A stretch of DNA of 62,000 nucleotides from Mesostigma viride (taxonomy: Eukaryota; Streptophyta; Mesostigmatophyceae; Mesostigmatales; Mesostigmataceae): assembly GCA_009746045.1 (NCBI GenBank), contig RPFO01000072.1, forward strand, positions 3,074,823-3,136,822, read 5' to 3'. Position numbers and translations under genes: made by a program. This document shows, one piece after another, positions 13,201 through 20,900 of the stretch. The notes under the pieces were generated by a model. The model saw only the letters and a program-made list of their open reading frames with translations. It was not told where the DNA came from and ran no database searches. Position 1 is the first letter of the stretch. Each line of letters begins with the position of its first letter.

Positions 13201-14041
13201 TCCAGATTCCCGCTTTAAGCTGCGCTTTTGTCCTCCTAGTGCTTGGGGGTTCTGCCTCACTAATACCATACGGGACTGGGTGGCGATTATGCTACAACTT
13301 GACATGATCGTTTGATTCTACGACAGGCCATCGCGGGCGCCGTTGCACCGGTTCCTCTGGTGCTACACGGGGCATCAGGACTGCCAGAGGACATGGTCAA
13401 AGTAAGGCTATCAACTGCTCTTCCATGGATGATCTGCTCAAGTAGGGAATTCGACAATAACAACCTCACTTCACTTCACTATGGGATGCCACCTGGCCTT
13501 CCCGTCTCTCTCCATCTGTTGTGGAGGGCCTGTGGCTAGCGCAAAGGCTGGCGTGAGCTTCAGACTGCAGTCACAAGGTCTTGGCAGTTCTGCGCCTGCG
13601 CTGATTGTCTCACTAATGGGCGCATTTGCTCCGACCTCTAGTCATGTTTGCCTCATTCTACTCCTTAATTTCTGATTGTGACGCACAAGGGCATAAACTA
13701 TCTCGGTCGAACTAAATTGACTAACTTATTCATTGAGCACGATGTAACTCTTCCTACTTTTGTGGTTTTGGTTGATCGTCATCCTCCGGGATGAGCAGGA
13801 GTGCATCACGCTGGGTGTGTCCAAGATGAACGTGAACACAGAGATGCGCAAGAGTGCCATTGATGCCACAAGGCACACTCTGCTGACACCTGATGGCACA
13901 CAAGGCCAAAATAGCCATGGCGATGCAATCAAAGTACACAGGGCACCCGATATATTGGACTTGATGAAGGGCGCATCAGGGGCCATGCAGCGAGTGGCAC
14001 AGCAGAAAATGGTGCATTTTATGTCAGCGGGCCGAGCCTGA
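1200..14041 (+). CDS. Sugar-kinase-like / class II ketose-bisphosphate aldolase fusion (At1g18270 type), 3' eleven exons
   Basis: Exons: 1200-1272, 3231-3419, 4592-4756, 5560-5749, 8014-8262, 9830-10029, 10402-10542, 11178-11369, 12342-12452, 13327-13401, 13799-14041. All junctions keep frame and yield 608 residues plus stop. Residues 1-290 match the two-lobed four-carbon acid sugar kinase family (DUF1537), with VVNAA, VVGSYVPKT, YTSREL, RPRYILAKGGVTSSD and GMPYIVFPG. Residues from about 296 form a class II aldolase: D388/H389, E439/E441, H487 and H517 are in the places of the metal and catalytic residues, and NVNTE is near the end. Plant homologues add 6-phosphogluconate-dehydrogenase-like domains in front; those would lie before this window, so the gene is partial. 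The likely role is cytosolic metabolism of sugar acids or ketose phosphates; the substrate is unknown. All introns are GT-AG except one GC-AG at 10030. No frameshift is seen, so the gene looks functional. Confidence 0.94.
1281..1304. repeat. Poly-G run (24)
   Basis: Twenty-four consecutive G just downstream of a splice donor. The length may be unreliable in any assembly. Confidence 0.95.
1305..1684. other. intron sequence, nothing recognised
   Basis: Unique intronic sequence between the poly-G run and the ATTC array. No exon-like similarity or repeat family was recognised. Confidence 0.5.
1686..2160. repeat. Tetranucleotide array (ATTC)n with ATTCACTC blocks
   Basis: About 119 tetranucleotides. 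A central block alternates ATTC and ACTC, flanked by nearly pure ATTC on both sides. All plus frames are open, giving false Ser-Phe-Ile-His repeats. Intronic. Confidence 0.97.
2361..2580 (+). mobile_element. tRNA-derived SINE copy 1
   Basis: The core at about 2463-2560 has an A-box-like GCAGTTGGGCTATCGC and a B-box GTGTTCGAATCC, spaced as in a tRNA, followed by non-tRNA sequence. The same core recurs at 12546-12665 (minus) and 33555-33765 (plus). Copies 1 and 3 also share about 90 bp upstream (CCCC.TGGGG...GATCCACTGG). Acceptor and T stems do not pair properly, so this is a retroposon and not a working tRNA. It sits in an intron. Confidence 0.75.
2581..3230. other. intron sequence, nothing recognised
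   Basis: The rest of the intron before the exon at 3231. It ends in a C-rich polypyrimidine stretch and an ACCCAG acceptor. No gene on either strand is supported. Confidence 0.5.
3231..3419 (+). CDS. Aldolase-fusion exon b (sugar-kinase domain)
   Basis: Sixty-three codons, phase 0 on both sides, WVDEKSQGAYPAAQ... to ...VVVATAVLQ. It contains the GSIVVVNAAASSDV segment shared by DUF1537 proteins. The donor is CAG/GTGTGT, followed within 15 bp by a long G-rich run. Confidence 0.92.
3434..3472. repeat. G-rich homopolymer tract
   Basis: Nearly pure G with isolated C interruptions, in the intron just after the exon ending at 3419. Confidence 0.9.
4322..4533. repeat. Degenerate AACCAAGCCTGTTTTT repeat
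   Basis: About nine diverged copies of a 20-25 bp unit with core AACCAAGCCTGTTTT and variable T/ATTTA spacers. It forms a T-rich stretch just before the acceptor of the exon at 4592. Confidence 0.8.
4592..4756 (+). CDS. Aldolase-fusion exon c (sugar-kinase domain)
   Basis: Fifty-five codons, phase 0/0, VEQQGVTVLVRSAAAF... to ...GSYVPKTSKQ. VVGSYVPKT is one of the most recognisable DUF1537 segments. Donor CAG/GTGGGT. Confidence 0.93.
4885..5037. repeat. About 50-bp tandem repeat, three copies
   Basis: The unit contains AAGGTGGTTATGCCCCTCCT then GTATTTGCGTTATGTATCCAACTT. Three copies plus a partial fourth (AAGGTGGTTGTGC). Intronic. Confidence 0.88.
5560..5749 (+). CDS. Aldolase-fusion exon d (sugar-kinase domain)
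   Basis: 190 bp, phase 0 in and phase 1 out, VEALIASCSDSLLCLP... to ...VYTSRELVKGK. It matches the plant homologue around its TSREL motif. Donor AAAG/GTAATG. The polypurine tract begins about 65 bp later. Confidence 0.92.
5815..7060. repeat. 1.25-kb polypurine tract (GGGAGG-like)
   Basis: Almost only G and A on the plus strand for about 1,250 bp, as irregular GGGAGGGG, GGCGGGA and GGGGAAAG motifs. Blocks of GGCGGGA (5848-5920, 6265-6350) alternate with GGGGAG blocks. All frames are open, giving false proline-rich proteins on the minus strand. It lies in the intron between 5749 and 8014. Confidence 0.97.
7595..7725 (+). other. Duplicated copies of a splice acceptor and exon start
   Basis: TTTCAGATGCCACCGAGAGC at 7687-7706 repeats the true acceptor and first exon bases at 8008-8027 (TTGCAGATGCCACCGAGAGC). 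A weaker copy (ACCGAGAGCCTTTCCATC) lies near 7597. Only the 8014 copy continues into homologous protein; the upstream ones soon hit stops or diverge. Confidence 0.85.
7836..7988. repeat. (CAC)n trinucleotide array
   Basis: CAT repeats passing into about 46 CAC units. It ends only 26 bp before the acceptor of the exon at 8014, so it replaces much of the normal branch-point region. Confidence 0.97.
8014..8262 (+). CDS. Aldolase-fusion exon e (sugar-kinase C-terminal lobe)
   Basis: 249 bp, phase 1 in and out. It contains RPRYILAKGGVTSSDVATKA and GIPLW then GMPYIVFPG, the nucleotide-binding-lobe segment of DUF1537 proteins and the best-conserved stretch with plants. The donor is CCAG/GTGAGG; the 22-bp minisatellite begins 11 bp later. 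Confidence 0.96.
8274..8870. repeat. 22-bp minisatellite with 11-unit higher-order repeat
   Basis: About 27 copies of a 22-bp unit (GGACAGGTTGTTCGTTGCTTTG rotated, core GGTTGTTCGTTGCT). Variants CTATGGG occur in units 4, 11, 15 and 22 and CTTTTGG in units 8 and 19, so each repeats exactly 242 bp (11 units) later. All plus frames are open. Intronic. Confidence 0.96.
8871..9062. repeat. Degenerate GGGGGTGCA / TGGGTGC repeats
   Basis: Irregular short repeats of AAATGGGGGTGCA and TATGGGTGCTTT that follow the minisatellite directly. Confidence 0.75.
9063..9829. other. intron sequence, nothing recognised
   Basis: Unique intron sequence ending in the CTGCCCCAG acceptor. No supported gene or repeat family. 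Confidence 0.5.
9830..10029 (+). CDS. Aldolase-fusion exon f (linker and start of aldolase)
   Basis: 200 bp, phase 1 in and phase 0 out: GNVGGITSLADLV..., then MLGAATRGGYAVGAFNVYNI, the typical N-terminal strand of class II aldolases (YAVGAFNVYN), ending SPAILQ. The following intron starts CAG/GCATGT, a GC donor. No GT here keeps the frame into the IHPSSLQ exon. Confidence 0.94.
10402..10542 (+). CDS. Aldolase-fusion exon g (metal-site Asp/His)
   Basis: Forty-seven codons, phase 0/0. It contains VPIGVHLDHGSD, in which D388 and H389 (window numbering) correspond to the catalytic Asp and first zinc His of class II aldolases. Donor ACG/GTATGG. Confidence 0.96.
10543..11177. other. intron sequence, nothing recognised
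   Basis: Unique intron with a pyrimidine-rich 3' end containing an 11-C run. No other gene seen. Confidence 0.5.
11178..11369 (+). CDS. Aldolase-fusion exon h
   Basis: Sixty-four codons, phase 0/0, GLFTSIMVDGSALPF..., then VEAELGRLSGTEDGLTVEEY. VEAELG.L.G.ED is a class II aldolase signature holding an active-site Glu. Donor GAAGAG/GTGAGG. Confidence 0.96.
11370..12341. other. intron sequence, nothing recognised
   Basis: A 972-bp intron. Open frames at 11918-12595 show no family resemblance upstream of the true exon start at 12342. Confidence 0.5.
12342..12452 (+). CDS. Aldolase-fusion exon i (zinc His)
   Basis: Thirty-seven codons, phase 0/0, AKLFVQQTGVDALAVCIGNV then HGNYPKSGPKLDFARLK. 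H487 is in the place of the second zinc-ligand His. Donor AAG/GTAGGG. Confidence 0.95.
12546..12665 (-). mobile_element. tRNA-derived SINE copy 2
   Basis: Reverse complement of the tRNA-like core seen at 2463-2560, with GAGACCCCTATAGCC, then AGAGGTCCTGTGTTCGAATC. It is shorter than copies 1 and 3 on the A-box side. It lies in the intron after the exon ending at 12452. Confidence 0.75.
12666..13326. other. intron sequence, nothing recognised
   Basis: Unique intron sequence beyond the SINE, up to the CTACGACAG acceptor. Confidence 0.5.
13327..13401 (+). CDS. Aldolase-fusion exon j (zinc His)
   Basis: Twenty-five codons, phase 0/0, containing PLVLHGASGLPEDMVK. H517 corresponds to the third zinc-ligand His in the LHG.SG motif. 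Donor AAA/GTAAGG. Confidence 0.95.
13799..14041 (+). CDS. Aldolase-fusion terminal exon k
   Basis: Eighty codons plus TGA, ECITLGVSKMNVNTEMR... to ...MVHFMSAGRA. NVNTE is the phosphate/substrate-binding region of class II aldolases, and the SAG(R/K)A end equals the plant C-terminus, so the stop is natural. A TGTAA box at 14069-14073 is a plausible green-algal polyadenylation signal. Confidence 0.95.
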   Translation, partial: ECITLGVSKMNVNTEMRKSAIDATRHTLLTPDGTQGQNSHGDAIKVHRAPDILDLMKGASGAMQRVAQQKMVHFMSAGRA

Positions 14042-14149
14042 GAGGAACTACTAAAAATCCAATGTCGGTGTAAAGCGGGCATGTCCTCCGATGTTATTTC
14101 GCTACGTTGAGTTATGGTAGCCACTAGCAAGCTAACATATACATATGGA

Positions 14150-14285
14150 CAGCCTTCTAGTGACTATGTGGTTGGGGCATGATGCAGACGATATTTTTTA
14201 ACTTTCGTGTAGTTATTTTTCTCATGAATGAGATAAGTATAGTACTCCCTGGCATGCGCATGACACGCAAGTAGTTACTTTCTTA
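14150..14285 (-). repeat. R1 interspersed repeat, copy 1
   Basis: Matches 18500-18640 and 43078-43215 in inverted orientation: GTGACTATGTGGTTGGGGCA, then TGATGCAGACGATAT, CATGCGCATGACACG. In this reading sense the other copies end in a (TTAC)n tract, suggesting a short retroposon tail. Confidence 0.8.
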
Positions 14286-14484
14286 TGGACAGTCTTCATA
14301 ATCTTTCCCAAATAATAACCAGAAACTAAAATCGTTGCTAATCCGGCTAGCGTTCCCATTGGACGAAACTAAGCCGACAGTGTTTTTTGCATCTGCGGCT
14401 GTACGTAGTAGTACACGGCCAGTAATGAAAAGTCAGGTTTATTTGGGAAAACTTCAACATGCACGCACACCATCCACCAAATGA

Positions 14485-14560
14485 GGGCCATTAATTAATT
14501 AATTAATTAATTAATTAATTAGGAACATCACTCCGTTGGGAATTAGGGCCATTAATTAAT
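14485..14560. repeat. (TTAA)n tails with a nested R4 3' fragment
   Basis: GGGCCATTAATTAAT occurs at both 14484 and 14547, on either side of AGGAACATCACTCCGTTGGG, which is the 3' end of the R4 family. This looks like a tiny 5'-truncated insertion into the (TTAA)n tail of the LINE to its right. Confidence 0.6.
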
Positions 14561-15440
14561 AGACACGTGACTGCGTCACGTGAGCATAAGTCCTCAGTGG
14601 GAGGGGAACATGGGATGGAATGGATGGTATAAGCTATCTAGGTCCTAGTTACAGGGGTGTGGGCACCGCCGGCGGCCCGAATCGCTATGAATGCCATACT
14701 TGGTCACACGCGGAGCCCCCACAGGCTTGGGGGTGGTCTCCTTCATCACTACTTGCCATCTATCCTTGCGCACCATCTGCCTCCATATTACAGACAAACC
14801 AGGAGTTTGCCCGGGGGTGAGCCCGTCACGTCTAGTGTAGCACATGTCCATGCCGAGTCTATCACGAAATGTCCACGGGTGGCGGCCCTGCCGCGCGCGG
14901 CCGGGGGCACGCCAGGTGAGGACATATCGCCCAGGCTGGGCGGGCTTGGTGCCAGCTAGTCTATCTAATGTATCTACGTCTGATCTGTGCGGGCCAGGTG
15001 CCCGGCTAGGCCCAGGCGCCTGTGCCTAATAATGTGGGAAACATAGGGCAAATCAGCGTACAAATCCTCATTACAAATGTGCAAACCAAAGGGGATGTTA
15101 AGGGCCTTGCGCAGCATCTTGGTGACGGCGCCGTCGAGTCGTTGCTCCAGCTCCTGCATCAGTGTCCACGTCTCAGCGCCGTAGGTCAGGATCGTCAGAA
15201 TGACGACCTTGAAGAGGTCACGCTTGACGATCCGGGGTAGGGCGGGGTTGCTCCACCAGCGGCGGTGGTCATGGAGGTGCGCCCACGCCATGCCGATCCG
15301 TGTCGTCATGTCGTCCTCGCAGTCGGGAAGCCAACTGCCGAGCAGCTTGAAGCGGCCTGAAGGAGGGTAGTTGACCTCGGCATCGTCTAAGAGGCGGAGT
15401 GTGGGCCATAGGCTAGTTGAATTTGATCGATGCAGACGGC
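14561..15440 (-). pseudogene. LINE family X reverse-transcriptase C-terminal fragment
   Basis: Minus-strand reading gives FKLLGSWLPDCEDD, LTYGAETWT and HIIRHRRLGLAGHLARTDQ, the standard C-terminal landmarks of non-LTR reverse transcriptases after the YADD motif. The frame is broken after about 14974, but a second segment (MKETTPKPVGAPRVTKYG) continues to a stop and a 3' UTR shared with 48985-49200. Catalytic YADD is absent, so this is a 5'-truncated dead copy. Confidence 0.85.
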
Positions 15441-16244
15441 TGGTTGAATGTGTTGCATGCAAACGGCGGTATATATAATAGACGGTGAAAAATTGGCTCC
15501 GTATTTCAAATTTCAGACAATCGAGCAAATCTAAGCAAATTGGAAGGTCGCGGGGCCGCGGAACATTCTCATCGAAGGGCCGGGCAGGAATGCGGCATGG
15601 CACTCTGTCGGATAACAAGCGGCTGCTGGCGTTGGACGTTTCTAAACTGGTTTGCATTAGTTGGTAGTCTACTGCACGGCGATATTGGACGGACTTTCCG
15701 GTCAGGGAAGCAGATTTTGCATCTCGCGTTACATGCACAGTGCATGGAACAGGGCGCAGGTACGCGACGTTGTAAAATGGCTCGTAAAAAAAGGAACGGA
15801 GGCGATTTGGCGCTGCGTCGATCGGTCGTGACGTTGTTTGCATCTACGGCGTTCGTGGGTTGTTTGGAAACCCAGTCGATGAGAGTTTGACCGGCGGAGT
15901 CAAGTGGAGTATACAATTGGTGAGTTATCAAGGAGACAACCAGCGCAGGCCAGAAATCGGGGGCCGGCTATGCTCATTTTATCTATGACTAACCTGCTGA
16001 GCGGAGAATGATGTACCGCCGTATATAGCACAGAAAGAAAAGAAAATTTTCAGGAAAAAATTGTGCTGGCACCTGTACCCCAGCCACCCACGTGGGGTTT
16101 GGCTGGACAGGTGGTTGCTATAAAAGGTGGGCTTCCATTCTAGGGCCCTAGAATCCGGATGCAGGCTGTTTCTTTTGCCTGAGAATCTCGCGTGACTACA
16201 TCACAAAAAACAAAACGCAAGGCAACACATCAATGATCAAGCCT
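15441..16244. other. intergenic, one short interspersed repeat
   Basis: Mostly unique sequence. 15928-15962 (AAGGAGACAACCAGCGCAGG, then CCAGAAATCGG) is a copy of a short repeat also at 17634-17700, 23637-23702 and 43216-43260. No gene supported. Confidence 0.6.
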
Positions 16245-16527
16245 TAGTTAGCTCAGTCCTTGTACAGCCATGCTACGTCCTGGCTATATGCACAGATTAC
16301 TTGCCCACGCTCATTGTTATGATATGCTCACATGAATCTTATTGCACCCACAGATCTGGCGGATCGTTTACCGTGTCCGATTGCAACTGTGGCATGCCTC
16401 TGGCATGAAGGAGAAAGGGGGTCTGTGCCCTTTCTTCCTGTTGTGCACATGCACGTACAGGCATTGAATTATAGCACTTCGACGTGCTCGTTGGGGAGTC
16501 ACGAGTTTAATTAATTAATTAATTAAC
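16245..16527 (+). mobile_element. Short retroposon, copy A, with (TTAA)n tail
   Basis: About 280 bp homologous to 52380-52673: GTACAGCCATGCTACGTCCT, TTACTTGCCCACGCT, GGCATGAAGGAGAAAGGGGG. It ends with a hairpin region and (TTAA)n. The 13-bp hairpin loop is inverted relative to the other copies. No coding potential, so SINE-like or a non-autonomous LINE tail. Confidence 0.75.
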
Positions 16528-17630
16528 ACATCAAGCAATAAAACCCAATAAGACCACGACAGTGACAGCCCCAGAACGCAATTTCATAGTGATAGCCAGC
16601 TAGTAGCAGCCAAGGTGGGATGCACCCCAAAGGAGGCCGCCACTGCGGTAACTTCAGAAGATCCAATTGGGGCGGGGGGTTGGCTAGTAGAGCGAATCAA
16701 GAAGCTCGACAATTAGGAGCGTAGTGTCGAGAACGTCATGGACACATTGGAGCCCACAAAGGGGTTTGAAAGGGTTTTTGTCAGCGATTGGGATGGGGAG
16801 GAGGACGTCCTGGTCGATGTGCTAGCAGCTCAGCTGGGGGGGGCGGCCGCTCTTGCAGAGCCGGACCCTCCAGCGTCAACAGCTAGTAGGTGCGGCGGGA
16901 CCAGTGGGTGTTCCCCCTTCGGCATGCAGGTTGGGGGCGGAGGGGCGCGGAGCATGGTGGAGCTGGCGGTGGGGATCGAGCTAGGAGGATGGCGTTCCTG
17001 GGGCGACCGACGTACATGACGTGGCGGACCTAGATCTAAACATAAGGCGCCGGAGCTACCATGGTCCCGATTCTCCCAATTTCTGGCCTGGCACATACAT
17101 GCATGTGACTGGAGTCAATGCCTCCTTGATAGGTCGGCTGCTGGGGACCGACACGGGCTACATATGCAACCCCAACAGGTGGCTTTCCAAGCCGGCTGGG
17201 CAATTACGCCCTCACTGCATGGAGGAGATCATATTGGCGTCTTGATAGCGGCCATGTCGAAGCTGTTGGACCAGGCAAAGATTCCAGCAGCTGCAAGCCC
17301 CGCAGCGGCCGGCGGCGACTGCATGCTGGCAGGCTGGCGGGCACGAAGGGACTGGCACTGAGCGGGAATGCACTAGTTCCGGTCCTGCATGCTGAGCAAG
17401 TACATGCTGGAGGCAGCCGTGCTGCCGAGGATGCTGGACTATGCCAGGAGAGCGTAGGGGGGGAAGCTATTCCATCCGTGCGTACGATTAATTAATTAAT
17501 TAATTCATAGACACGTGACTGCGTAGGATAATGCTGAAAATGCGGCAGGGGGGCAGCACAGCCAGCGGGGAGAGGCGCAATGATGTTGATCCTGCCGATT
17601 GCTGGCATCAGGTGGACACGGTCGTCACGG
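16528..17630. other. GC-rich stretch, possible decayed retroelement ORF
   Basis: 16738-17019 and 17021-17245 are open on the plus strand but match no family I recognise. A CATGTCGAAGCTG/CATGGCGAAGCTG phrase recurs near 17254 and 17953, hinting at two copies of a degenerate element. (TTAA)n occurs at 17487-17506, followed by ACACGTGACTGCG as at the ends of LINE X. Confidence 0.35.
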
Positions 17631-17633
17631 AAT

Positions 17634-17700
17634 TTCAAGGAGACAACCAGCGCAGGCCAGAAATCGGGAGAATCCGGACCATCAGTGGTAGCTCGAGCTA
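17634..17700 (-). repeat. R3 short interspersed repeat
   Basis: Reverse-complement copy of 23637-23702: GAGCTACCA..GGTCCGGATT, then CTCCCGATTTCTGGCCTGCG. Other copies are at 43216-43260 and 15928-15962, with a partial one at 17051-17090. Confidence 0.8.
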
Positions 17701-18390
17701 GCCTGCCGTTATCTTGTCGGCGTGTTCGAGTCGTTCAGGATGATGAAGATGAATGGTGATGGAAATGTGTATCCGTGTGCATTGAAATTATGGCTGGCTT
17801 ACGTGTAGAGCGACTAGATGACCTAGACGGTGGGGCCGGAAACAGCATGCTTGATCAGGGCGTGTGTTTCGTCACGGAATTTGGTTACTGGGCAACGCCA
17901 TGCTCCGAGGAGGTGATTCGATCTGGAGCTGGCAGCAGCCGATCGAGTATGTCATGGCGAAGCTGATCATGGCATGTCAGATGGTGGACCGGGGGAGTCG
18001 ACGGGCTGGAAGCCGCACTCCATCGGCAATGCTGCCATTCGAGGAGGGTGGGGCCCAATGTCGGCGTCTCCGGCAGTCGATCCGGGCCGCGATATGAGCA
18101 TGGGGAAGCTTCGGCATGCAAGCTGGAGCAGGGCCCCGGCAAGAAGGGGCAGGGCGCGGCCCCTCCAACATGCAACAACAAGCTAGCAGTAAGGGAGCGG
18201 TGCCTCCTTCCGCTATACCTCTTCCAACGCCCGGCCGCTTCCAGTTCATGACTGCATGGTGGCAGCAGGTACGCTCAGGCCGTAGGCACGATAGCATGAA
18301 CTCGTCGCGCTTTTAATGCTCTGACATGTCACTAGCTTGTCAAGCGGTTAGGGCTTTAAAAGTGCGCACTCACTGAAAGCACTAAGGTGC
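17701..18390. other. intergenic, nothing recognised
   Basis: GC-rich unique sequence with several short open frames (17775-18320), none with recognisable domains. Confidence 0.4.
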
Positions 18391-18394
18391 TCGA

Positions 18395-18448
18395 CCGTGA
18401 CTCCCCAACGGGAGCACGTGTTTGACTTTAGTGAATTAATTAATTATA
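18395..18448 (+). repeat. Hairpin plus (TTAA)n tail module
   Basis: GTGACTCCCCAACGGGAGCA then CGTG, an 18-bp spacer and AATTAATTAATTA. The same module occurs at 22190-22245, 46165-46222 and 52627-52670, and at 16490 with its loop inverted. Confidence 0.8.
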
Positions 18449-18499
18449 ATACACACGAGGTCATACCAGAGGGTCTACCTATAGACTCCCCTCGAGGGG

Positions 18500-18640
18500 A
18501 TCAGTAAGTAAGTAAGTACTTGCGTGTCATGCGCATGAGCAATAATATGCCACGGAGTATACTATGCTGATCTCATGAAAAAATAATTTAACACGAAAGT
18601 TACAAATATCGTCTGCATCATGCCCAAACCATTTATTCAC
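18500..18640 (+). repeat. R1 interspersed repeat, copy 2
   Basis: (AAGT)n then TGCGTGTCATGCGCATG, CCACGGAGTATACTATGCTG, TACAAATATCGTCTGCATCA, TGCCCAAACCA. Same family as 14150-14285 (inverted) and 43078-43215. Confidence 0.82.
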
Positions 18641-18649
18641 TTTGTTGTA

Positions 18650-19530
18650 GATAGATTAGACCGGTAGGACTGTTTGCACAACACCTTGAAATGGCCTTTT
18701 TTTTACATAAATTATGGCCCATTCAATGCAAGTTTATTGTCAGATTGACCTAGGATTGGATCCCACCACTCCCCGGGATGTGTCTGGCTAGTGGTGGAGT
18801 AGTCGAGTCAAAATGTTAAGTTTACATGGTACTCCCTGCTTAAGTTAACTCCAGATCCAAGGCCAAAACTGGCCACCTAAACCACTTGCACTTGCATAGA
18901 AACAATAGTTGATCTCAGATTATGCTGTAACTTTGCAGTGGTGATGATGAATAATACTTGTTCTGACCTTAATTGTACAAAGTTCTACGCCATTTGGAGC
19001 CCTAGTTGGTGACAAATGCTAGCAAAATTTTGCTAGCATTTGTCATTAATGGCCATTTTATGGTCAATATTTAACCCAAATAATGTCAGAATGCCACCAA
19101 AACTTATTGCCATCATGCCAGCACCTGACGCATGGTCTCAACAAGTCATGAGCAAAAATTCAGATCATGCAGAGCCCAAAATGGTGGCATTTGCCAGCAA
19201 TTGTCACCATTTTTTGCTTTTTTTACTCACAATTTTAACAACATTAACCACCAAAACATTCTCCAAGCTGGGGCACATCATTTAAATCTTTGCAGGCAAC
19301 TCAAGAATGACTAGTACAAACAGTGTGCAAAAACTTGGTGCATGTGAATGCCTGAGTGGTGACCATTGCTAGCAGAATCCATCATGTTTGGTAGGCATTG
19401 CCAGTATGCCACAAAGCTGTGATGTGCAGTGCATGTCCATATGTATACCCCATGACACCATGCCTCTAAACTACTTGGCACATTGCAAAATGGGAAGGAA
19501 AGGTGAACAATACATGCCACATCACCAACA
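18650..19530. other. AT-rich island
   Basis: About 880 bp of clearly lower GC than its surroundings, with many TGCCA/TTTTGC words and a 36-bp perfect palindrome. No gene. The composition shift suggests an inserted element of foreign or non-coding origin. Confidence 0.6.
19010..19045. repeat. 36-bp perfect palindrome
   Basis: TGACAAATGCTAGCAAAA followed at once by its exact reverse complement, with no spacer. Confidence 0.97.
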
Positions 19531-19689
19531 CAGCCATTTGAATGCTACCAACACGCACCATGCATGATATACACTACGTGTACTACATGTCGAGAATATG
19601 CCGAGCGAGCATATCAAGGTGCAGTGACCCCAACGCTGGCACATGTCACCTGGCATCCATGTATGCTCACATGATATGGCATTGGCATA

Positions 19690-20900
19690 TCCCATGTCTC
19701 CATCTCTTGCACTTTGTGCGCACCAAGCCACCCATGCAGTCCCCACCCATGCAGCCACCTGGCCACCCACCCACACAACTGCTCACACACTCGCGCGCCC
19801 GTGCACCCAGACAGCCACCTGTCCTCCCACCCAGTGACCCACCCACCCAGCCAGCGCGCACGTGCTTACCCAACTTATACAACCATGCGTGCACCTAGGC
19901 ACCAACCACCTACCAACCCACTTGGACATCCACCCACCCACCAAGGCACCTGCGCAACCCACACACCAACTAGGTAATAAGGAGGCAATTTCCCCCATCC
20001 AATGAGCCAACCACCCAACCACCAAACCACCTAAACACTCAGCCAGCTGGCCCCATATGCAACTGTCCGGCCACCCACAGTTGACCCACCCACGCACCTA
20101 CCCACTCAAGTTACCACTCACTGCCCCCACACCCTTATACCCACTGACCCACCCACTGACCCACCAACACATGCATTTTCTCAGCCAGCACCCCGACACC
20201 TACCTCACCCCAAACCTGCACAGCCCTTCACCCGCGATAGGTGAGTCGGTCCCAACCATAAACCCATCCACGCATCCATATCTGTGCGCCCACCCGTCCC
20301 TTCGCCCACCCACCCACATCTAGTCATCTACACATCCACCAGCCACCAACCACCAATGGCCCACCCACCAACCCACCCACCCACCCACATCCCTAACCAA
20401 CCAACCACCAACCCACCACCCTCAAAACCGTGCAGTTGTTTCACTCATGCATCCAACAAAACATCCACTTCAAAGTCCCCAAAGCCTATCATCACCCAGC
20501 CACCTGGCCATCTGCCAATAACCGACCGCCCTTGCACTCATCCACCCACCATGACCAGCCAGCCACCCACCCACCCTCTCCAACTGCCTGTGCTCCCACC
20601 TACGCAGCCAGCCATTTACCAATTAAGACATCCACCCATCAGCCACCCACCTGCCATTGAACCCACCCACGCCTAGGCATCCCTTGAAGCATCTATAGCC
20701 CAAGCCTCCCATGCACCCAAGGCTCTCTGGGCAATCAATCAACCAAACAACCAAACAACCAATCACCCAGCTACACAACCACCTAACCACCTAACCACTC
20801 AACAACACAATCACCGAACCACCTAACTACCCAACACCCACACCAGCCAGGCATGTGTCCGCTTCGCATGCCCTCACCCTTGCAACACCCCATACACGCC
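19690..20900. repeat. CCACC-rich low-complexity tract
   Basis: About 1.2 kb dominated by CCACCCA and CAACCACC words on the plus strand, irregular and not phased. Long Pro/His/Thr frames here are compositional. Confidence 0.85.

Noticed and set aside
16738-18320. A gene with two related halves
   Set aside because: A shared phrase (ATGTC..GGCGAAGCTG-like) hints at duplication, but the frames are broken and no domain is recognised.
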